Source: Blautia faecis (GTDB taxonomy: Bacteria > Bacillota > Clostridia > Lachnospirales > Lachnospiraceae). From it: a stretch of DNA of 28,400 nt. This document shows positions 23,885-28,400 of the stretch, one piece after another; position 1 is the stretch's first letter; every line of letters starts with the position of its first letter. The position numbers were made by a program, and so were the translations under genes. The notes below the pieces were generated by a model. It was not told the origin of the DNA. It ran no database searches and saw nothing but the letters and a program-made list of their open reading frames with translations. Location of the stretch: contig NZ_JAJCIA010000046.1 of NCBI RefSeq assembly GCF_020554845.1, positions 1-28,400 of the forward strand. The letters run 5' to 3'.

Positions 23885-24257
23885 TTTTGATCACCGTCCC
23901 AATTCCACATACTACACGTATTACCTTTTTGCTTTTTGATGCAAGATCCGTACAGACTCTTCCCACTGCTTCCCGGTACTTCCGGTCAAAAGCATCCATT
24001 GGGACAACGCCGTATCCCACTTCCTGGCTTACCAGAATGATATCCGGATTTTTCTCCCATAATTCTTCTGCCAGTCTGGTCAGATCTTTGTCTGCTTTTA
24101 ATTCTTTTTTGATATACTCCTGAAAATCAAGGACGCCTTCTGCATTCATAAGCTCTTCTTTTTCCAGATCAGCTCCATTTTTCCAGCAGATATCAGGATG
24201 ATGTTCTTTTGCATAGGTGCTCTTTCCCTGAAAAGCACCTCCGATGATCATTTCCAT
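23877..24257 (-). CDS. Short CobU-like NTPase (126 aa)
   Basis: This is a second, shortened relative of adenosylcobinamide kinase/guanylyltransferase. It has a P-loop GGAFQGKST (residues 6-14) and a C-terminal half (VSQEVGYGVVPMDAFDRKYREAVGRV, then the GIGTVIK end) that follows CobU well. The middle is shortened and I do not see the RHQxxR-type block that holds the guanylylated histidine, so a full bifunctional role is doubtful. It might be a kinase only or a regulatory paralogue. It sits between cobS and cobC, separated from cobS by 190 bp that contain repeat copy H, and overlaps cobC by 8 bp. A full-length cobU is present at 25199-25741. Confidence 0.78.
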   Translation of the reverse strand: MEMIIGGAFQGKSTYAKEHHPDICWKNGADLEKEELMNAEGVLDFQEYIKKELKADKDLTRLAEELWEKNPDIILVSQEVGYGVVPMDAFDRKYREAVGRVCTDLASKSKKVIRVVCGIGTVIKNA

Positions 24258-24290
24258 TGTTACAATTCCTCCCTTTTTTCCCAGTTCCCG

Positions 24291-24450
24291 GAGCGTGTCT
24301 GTAAAAGGCTTTCTGCAAGATGTACGTCACAATTTGTGGGAAATTTTGCCCGGATGAGGGCGCATAGCAGGCTACGACAACCGAATTCGGGCAAAATATA
24401 CCGCAAAGTGGGGCGTGCAAATTGCGGGAATGATTTTTCAGACATGTCTA
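24291..24450. repeat. Complete long copy H of the dispersed intergenic repeat
   Basis: A 160-bp copy. The left arm begins GAGCGTGTCTGTAAAAGGCT, with GATGTACGTCACAATTTGTGGG and TTTTGCCCGG. The right arm is the inverse of CTAGACATGTCTGAAAAATC, with ATTGCGGG and a CCGCAAAGTGGGGCG segment. The centre has a CGGGCAAAAT dyad around about 40 bp. The right terminus provides the TAG stop of cobS. Confidence 0.85.
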
Positions 24451-25212
24451 GATAAATACAGAAACAACAGCCAGTACAACAGCCATTCCTACCTCACAAA
24501 GGCACAGAAAATAGCCTGCCAGGTCACCTGTGATCCCGCCAAAATATTTCATTGCTTTATAATGATAATAAAGGAAAACAAGTACTGCAGTTCCAAATGC
24601 CAGAATGCCCATCACAGGCTGGATGCATATCATCACCGCCAGAAGGATTCCCAGATAAACGATCAGCACATTCCGCACGATCATATCTTCTGCTTTTCTG
24701 GAAAATTCTGCTACAGTTCCATCTTTACGTGCCTTTGGAAACATCATGACACTGATTCCGGAAAAACATCTGGAAACCATAAATCCGAGAGCCATGATCA
24801 AAAGTGCCCGCCTGTCCGTCCACAACTGGCTGTAAGCTCCATACCATATCAGAAAAAAAGCACAGGCTGTAATAACCGCAAATGCACCGGCATGGGAATC
24901 TTTCAGAATTTCAAGACGTCTCTCCCTTTCCTGCCAGGAGCTTAATGCATCCGAAGTATCCAGAAGACCATCTACATGGATTCCACCTGTCACCACTACC
25001 GGAACCAGTACAAGAACTGCTGAGACAAAAGACGGATTAAATCCAAATTTTCCCCCTGCCCATCCTACCAGATAAGAAAGCGCTCCAATTACCAGGCCGA
25101 TAAAAGGAAAAAAACAGAATGTATATTTCATATTCTCCTTGTTCCAGTCTGCCATTGGCATAGGGATTTTTGAATACATGGCAAATGCCACTTTAAAATT
25201 ATTCCACAGCAT
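24448..25212 (-). CDS. cobS: Adenosylcobinamide-GDP ribazoletransferase CobS
   Basis: This integral membrane enzyme joins adenosylcobinamide-GDP with alpha-ribazole (phosphate), the last assembly step of cobalamin. The signature GGIHVDGLLDTSDALSSW (residues 76-93 from the ATG used here) and DSHAGAFAVI follow the family, and five or more hydrophobic segments span the protein. Length is ~254 aa. The start is uncertain: ATG 25212 lies 14 nt after GGAGG, while an in-frame TTG at 25218 lies at a better 8 nt, and an ATG at 25254 would overlap cobU heavily. The N-terminus overlaps the cobU end, so the genes are coupled. The stop TAG is the outer edge of repeat copy H. Confidence 0.92.
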   Translation of the reverse strand: MLWNNFKVAFAMYSKIPMPMADWNKENMKYTFCFFPFIGLVIGALSYLVGWAGGKFGFNPSFVSAVLVLVPVVVTGGIHVDGLLDTSDALSSWQERERRLEILKDSHAGAFAVITACAFFLIWYGAYSQLWTDRRALLIMALGFMVSRCFSGISVMMFPKARKDGTVAEFSRKAEDMIVRNVLIVYLGILLAVMICIQPVMGILAFGTAVLVFLYYHYKAMKYFGGITGDLAGYFLCLCEVGMAVVLAVVSVFI

Positions 25213-25741
25213 TTTCAATGATTTTTCCTCCTTTATGCCAGATTGGAATCCCATATACTACTTCAACCACCTCATCAGCCATTTTTCCAATGTTTTGATT
25301 GATTATCCCCAGATATTCCTGATAGCGGATGGTATCGCCCTCATAACTGGCTGCTTCGGAAAAAATCTCATTGGTGACAATTACCAGATGACGTACCTGG
25401 CTTCTCAACTTTTTTATGCCTTCCAAAACGGCTTCCACAGTTTTTTCACCAGCCCCTTTTTCCTCAAACATCTCATTAGCGGCAAGATTGGACATACATT
25501 CCAGAAGAACCACAGCATTTTCCGGGAAATCCAGATTCTTCAATCCGGTATAACATTCAACTGTCTCGAATCCTTTTCCTGCACGCATTTTCTGATGACG
25601 TGCCACACGCTTATGACTTTCCTCGTCATATGGATGCATGGTTGCAATATAGATTCTTTTTGCCGGTCCAAAAGATACTATTTTATCTTCTGCAAAAGCA
25701 GATTTTCCGCTTCCGCTTCCTCCGGTCACAACTGTCATCAT
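25199..25741 (-). CDS. cobU: Adenosylcobinamide kinase/guanylyltransferase CobU
   Basis: This 180-aa bifunctional enzyme phosphorylates adenosylcobinamide and then transfers GMP to it. The P-loop GGSGSGKS is at residues 7-14; RVARHQKMR includes His49, the likely guanylylation site; LECMSNLAANEMF and VTNEIFSEAASYEGDTIRYQ are the later family blocks. Length is normal. It begins 1 bp after the cobT stop and overlaps cobS, so cobT-cobU-cobS form a tight unit. Confidence 0.94.
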   Translation of the reverse strand: MMTVVTGGSGSGKSAFAEDKIVSFGPAKRIYIATMHPYDEESHKRVARHQKMRAGKGFETVECYTGLKNLDFPENAVVLLECMSNLAANEMFEEKGAGEKTVEAVLEGIKKLRSQVRHLVIVTNEIFSEAASYEGDTIRYQEYLGIINQNIGKMADEVVEVVYGIPIWHKGGKIIENAVE

Positions 25742-25742
25742 A

Positions 25743-26795
25743 TTAATTCAGCTCCTCGTACTGATCCACGTGAATATCATCAAATGTACTTAATGTATTG
25801 TAAAGAGTAGCTCCCATATCAAGAAACGGACAAAGGGCAATGGCTCCAGTGCCTTCCCCAAGACACATGTCAGCATGAAGCACAGCTTCTTTTCCAAGCT
25901 CATCCAGAACAAGATGTGCTGCCGGTTCTTTGGACACATGACTGGCAATCATATAATCCGCTGCCTCCGGGCAAAGTCTGGCTGCTACAAGAGCGGCAAC
26001 TCCGGAAATAAAACCATCAATAAGAACCGGAATCTGTAATGCAGCTCCGCCAAGATACACACCTGCCATTCCTGCGATATCAAGGCCTCCAACTTTTGCA
26101 AGCACGTCTATGGAATCTTTTGCATCCGGCTTGTTTAAATCAATGGCTTTCTTGATTGCCTGAATCTTGCGGGTAAGTCCATCGCTGGAAAGTCCTGCGC
26201 CACGGCCAGTCATGGTTTCCACTGGTTGCCCCAGAAGCACAGATGCAACTGCACTGCTGGTTGTGGTATTTCCAATTCCCATCTCACCAGTTGCAAAGAG
26301 ACGATACCCCTGAGCCTTCAACTCTTCTGCCATAGCAATTCCTGCTTCAATTCCTTTTATGGCTTCTTCTCTTGCCATAGCAGGACCTTTCGTCATATTG
26401 TGGGTTCCATACATAACTTTCAGATCTGTACGTGCTGTGGTGTCTCTTACCATTCCCACATCCACTGGCTTTACATCCACTCCACACTGGTGACACATTA
26501 CACAAGCGGTAGTGGTTTCTTTTACAAAATTATCTGCTACAATTGCAGTAACTTCCTGTCCTGTCTGGGTAACCCCCTCTTCTACCACGCCGTTGTCTGC
26601 ACACATGGCAACAAGAGCTTTTTTTCCAAGATCCACTTTCTCTTCCCCTGTAATTCCAACGATCTGCGTAATCAGATCTTCCATTTTTCCAAGGGAATGG
26701 AGAGGCTTGGCAATGCTGTCCCATCGCATTCTGGCTGCTTTCATTTTTTCCTCATTCAAAGGCTTTATCTGTTTAAGTGTTTCTTCTAATGTCAT
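25743..26795 (-). CDS. cobT: Nicotinate-nucleotide-dimethylbenzimidazole phosphoribosyltransferase CobT
   Basis: A 350-aa cytosolic enzyme making alpha-ribazole phosphate from nicotinate mononucleotide and a base such as dimethylbenzimidazole. Seen are KPLHSLGKMEDL (30-41), ADNGVVEEGVTQTG (66-79), the phosphate loop TGEMGIGNTTTSSAV (169-183), TGRGAGLS and the catalytic Glu314 in CLGEGTGA, placed as in Salmonella CobT (Glu317). The start overlaps the gtrA stop by 4 bp (ATGA), so cobT is translationally coupled to an unrelated membrane protein gene. Purine or phenolic lower ligands are common in gut Clostridia, so the base used here is open. Confidence 0.95.
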   Translation of the reverse strand: MTLEETLKQIKPLNEEKMKAARMRWDSIAKPLHSLGKMEDLITQIVGITGEEKVDLGKKALVAMCADNGVVEEGVTQTGQEVTAIVADNFVKETTTACVMCHQCGVDVKPVDVGMVRDTTARTDLKVMYGTHNMTKGPAMAREEAIKGIEAGIAMAEELKAQGYRLFATGEMGIGNTTTSSAVASVLLGQPVETMTGRGAGLSSDGLTRKIQAIKKAIDLNKPDAKDSIDVLAKVGGLDIAGMAGVYLGGAALQIPVLIDGFISGVAALVAARLCPEAADYMIASHVSKEPAAHLVLDELGKEAVLHADMCLGEGTGAIALCPFLDMGATLYNTLSTFDDIHVDQYEELN

Positions 26796-27208
26796 GATTT
26801 CCTCCCGCTGGTAAATACCAGGAATTTACTGAATATGTAATTTAATGCCAGAACTACAAACTGGGTGATAAATTTGCCGGCCATATCATTCATGTGTATG
26901 ATCTCTGCAAAGAACCATACGCCTGCTACTTCAATCACCATTGTTACACCTCTCGCTCCGACAAATTTGCAGAATGGACGAATATGGGCTTTCAAAGTCT
27001 CGCATTTGTCCTGAAAAACAAATTTAGAATTTACCACATAAGCAAAAAGAATTGCCAGAATAATCGAGATCACATTTGCAAGATCTCTTTGAACTCCTGC
27101 CTGACGCATAAGAAAAAAGCTCACCAAATTTACCAGTGTAGTACATCCTCCAAAAAACACATAACGTACCACATCACTGGCATACAGTTTCTTAATGAGA
27201 GCGGTCAT
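26792..27208 (-). CDS. GtrA family membrane protein
   Basis: A 138-aa protein with four predicted membrane helices (about residues 15-36, 42-60, 83-104 and 110-132) and the GtrA-family pattern VRYVFFGGCTTLVNLVSFFL, AYVVNSKFVF and a final FSKFLVF. Proteins of this family help to flip or organise polyprenyl-phosphate-linked sugars and often pair with a GtrB-like glycosyltransferase, as here: the gene overlaps the upstream glycosyltransferase by 17 bp. It also overlaps cobT by 4 bp downstream. No glycan target can be named. Confidence 0.9.
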   Translation of the reverse strand: MTALIKKLYASDVVRYVFFGGCTTLVNLVSFFLMRQAGVQRDLANVISIILAILFAYVVNSKFVFQDKCETLKAHIRPFCKFVGARGVTMVIEVAGVWFFAEIIHMNDMAGKFITQFVVLALNYIFSKFLVFTSGRKS

Positions 27209-28154
27209 GGTTTACCTCCTGATAGACATCCTCTTTTCCACGAAGAATCTGAGAAATGATATAGCGTGGACGCCGTTTTACTTCTTCGTATATTTTTGCA
27301 ATGTAATAGCCAATGATTCCAAGACTGAGCATAATAGCGCTTCCAATAAGCAGAAGAACGATAAGGGTAGTTGTATATCCTTCTACCGCTCTGCCGGCCA
27401 AAAATTGTACCAGCGAATAAATAATCAAAATCAGGGAGCATCCAAAGCATGCCCCTCCTACGACTGTTACAAATTGCAGCGGTGCTGTAGTAAAAGCCAC
27501 AATATTGGTAAAAGCGTATTTTATCAAGGACCAGGTAGACCACTTAGACTGTCCAGCTTCTCTGTCCCGAACCTCAAATTCCACATAAGTGGTCTTAAAT
27601 CCCACCCAGGATGAGGTCGCACGGAAAAACATATTTCGTTCTGGCATAGAAAGAATGCTATTCACTGCTTTCCTGTCCATCATCTTGAAATCCGAAGCAT
27701 TCTGCATATTCACACCTGTAGCCTTGGACATGATTCCATAGAAAAAGCCAGCGCTCTCTTTATGAAGCAGACTTTCCGTTCCTCTTGATTTCTTTACGCC
27801 TTCGATTACTTCCCATCCCTGCTCCCAGAGATGGTACATGGAAATCAAAGTTTCCGGCGGGTGCTGCAGGTCACAATCCATAACTGCCACCACATCTCCT
27901 GTAGCCTGGGCCATTCCTGCATATACTGCTGCTTCTTTTCCGAAATTTCTGGAAAAATGAACGCCAAGAACATTTCCATCTTTTTCTCCGGCTTTGGTGA
28001 TTTCTTCCCAGGTTTTGTCTTTTGAGCCATCGTCAACAACAACTAGTTCGTAGAAAATGCCGGCTTCTGCTAATACTTCATGAAGAACACGACAGGTTTT
28101 TCCTACCATCAGTTCTTCGTTATAAGCTGGCAAAACCACTGATAATCTGCTCAT
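27192..28154 (-). CDS. GtrB/DPM1-like family 2 glycosyltransferase
   Basis: This 320-aa glycosyltransferase has an N-terminal GT-A domain (SVVLPAYNEE at residues 5-14, VVDDGSKD 39-46, the metal-binding DCD 93-95 in MDCDLQHPP, FKMMDRKAV, and AGQSKWS) followed by two C-terminal membrane helices (~226-252 and ~260-288). This layout matches polyprenyl-phosphate glucosyltransferases of the GtrB/YkcC type, which load a sugar on undecaprenyl phosphate at the inner membrane face. The overlapping gtrA supports this. GAGGATG lies a few bases before ATG 28154. It starts the transcription unit that continues through the cob genes, with a promoter at 28245-28273. Confidence 0.92.
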   Translation of the reverse strand: MSRLSVVLPAYNEELMVGKTCRVLHEVLAEAGIFYELVVVDDGSKDKTWEEITKAGEKDGNVLGVHFSRNFGKEAAVYAGMAQATGDVVAVMDCDLQHPPETLISMYHLWEQGWEVIEGVKKSRGTESLLHKESAGFFYGIMSKATGVNMQNASDFKMMDRKAVNSILSMPERNMFFRATSSWVGFKTTYVEFEVRDREAGQSKWSTWSLIKYAFTNIVAFTTAPLQFVTVVGGACFGCSLILIIYSLVQFLAGRAVEGYTTTLIVLLLIGSAIMLSLGIIGYYIAKIYEEVKRRPRYIISQILRGKEDVYQEVNHDRSH

Positions 28155-28244
28155 TTTTTCATCCTCTTCTCTGCTGACAGCCTTGTATATTTCTGTTTAA
28201 AACGTGACAGCAGATCTTATTCTTTTCGATTTTTCAACGTTCCC

Positions 28245-28273
28245 ATTATATTACAAATCCAGTGGACAGGCAA
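28245..28273 (-). promoter_or_regulatory. Promoter of the glycosyltransferase-gtrA-cob unit
   Basis: TTGCCT (28268-28273) and TATAAT (28245-28250) on the minus strand are 17 bp apart, with a leader of about 85 nt. No other clear promoter is seen before cobT. Confidence 0.65.
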
Positions 28274-28304
28274 CCTTAATTGATATTCTTCAGAATTTGA
28301 TAAT

Positions 28305-28332
28305 AAAAAAACGATAACCAACCGGCTACCGT
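28305..28332 (-). terminator. Terminator of a minus-strand gene lying right of the window
   Basis: On the minus strand ACGGTAGCC (28324-28332) pairs, with two G-T pairs, with GGTTATCGT (28311-28319) and is followed by a run of seven T (28305-28311, overlapping the stem end). No coding region is visible in 28333-28400, so the gene it serves is outside. Confidence 0.7.
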
Positions 28333-28400
28333 TTCCATTCTGTACCTTCAAAACTACATACATGTTACATCCTAATGGAATCATTTTACCTCTGCGTGAG

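Noticed and set aside
24193..24420. Minus-strand ORF of 75 codons over repeat copy H
   Set aside because: It reads through the repeat and into the CobU-like gene in another frame, so it is a by-product of the repeat.
28240..28275. Possible cobalamin riboswitch ahead of the cob unit (CCACTG on the minus strand)
   Set aside because: The match to the B12 box is partial (TCCACTG), falls inside the promoter spacer, and no surrounding cobalamin-riboswitch structure is visible.
28340..28370. CCTTCAAAACTACATA-like stretch that recalls rRNA operon spacer sequence
   Set aside because: It is too short and too near the edge, with no rRNA or tRNA sequence visible in the window.
1..28400. CRISPR arrays, tRNA genes, complete insertion sequences or phage genes
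   Set aside because: No regularly spaced direct repeats, cloverleaf-like sequences, transposase or phage reading frames were found.

Overview
The window looks like the chromosome of an anaerobic gut-type Clostridia, most likely a Lachnospiraceae (Blautia-like). The evidence is moderate GC, strong AGGAGG ribosome-binding sites, sigma-A promoters and a Se/Mo-dependent purine gene set. Species cannot be fixed from the sequence.

Layout. (1) 1-1781: a small Cys-rich protein and a DUF1015 protein (minus strand). (2) 1830-7290, plus strand: ygeX (diaminopropionate ammonia-lyase), ygeY (M20 hydrolase), ygeW (knotted carbamoyltransferase) and carbamate kinase, with clear terminators after ygeW and the kinase. 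(3) 7315-8076, minus strand: two bacterial-microcompartment (BMC) hexamer-type shell proteins under their own promoter. (4) 8242-10882, minus: yqeB-yqeC-mocA, maturation factors for selenium-dependent molybdenum hydroxylases. (5) 11115-15105, minus: xdhA-xdhB-xdhC, a three-subunit xanthine dehydrogenase, behind a long structured leader. (6) 15274-23016, minus: ssnA-ygfK, then xdhD (single-chain Se-dependent hydroxylase without an FAD domain) and a four-cluster ferredoxin. (7) 23178-28273, minus: a GT2 glycosyltransferase and GtrA, followed without a break by cobT-cobU-cobS, a short CobU-like gene and cobC (late cobalamin nucleotide-loop assembly).

How the parts fit. Regions 2 to 6 hold most of the genes of the E. 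coli ygeWXY-yqeABC-ygfJK-ssnA-xdhD region, the cluster linked by recent work to anaerobic urate/purine breakdown in gut bacteria. A working model is that molybdenum hydroxylases, with electrons via ferredoxin and YgfK, reduce or oxidise the purine; SsnA and other hydrolases open the rings; YgeW and carbamate kinase recover ATP from a carbamoyl group; YgeY releases 2,3-diaminopropionate; and YgeX turns it into pyruvate and ammonia. hyuA, a purine permease and a dedicated regulator, present in the E. coli region, are not in this window. The two BMC shell genes are the most unexpected part: they suggest that some step is compartmentalised.

The window also carries at least eight copies of a dispersed intergenic repeat with two related inverted arms, sitting in leaders, inside operons and at gene ends, where it twice supplies the TAG stop codon. 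A second intergenic structure is a run of five back-to-back hairpins downstream of xdhC.
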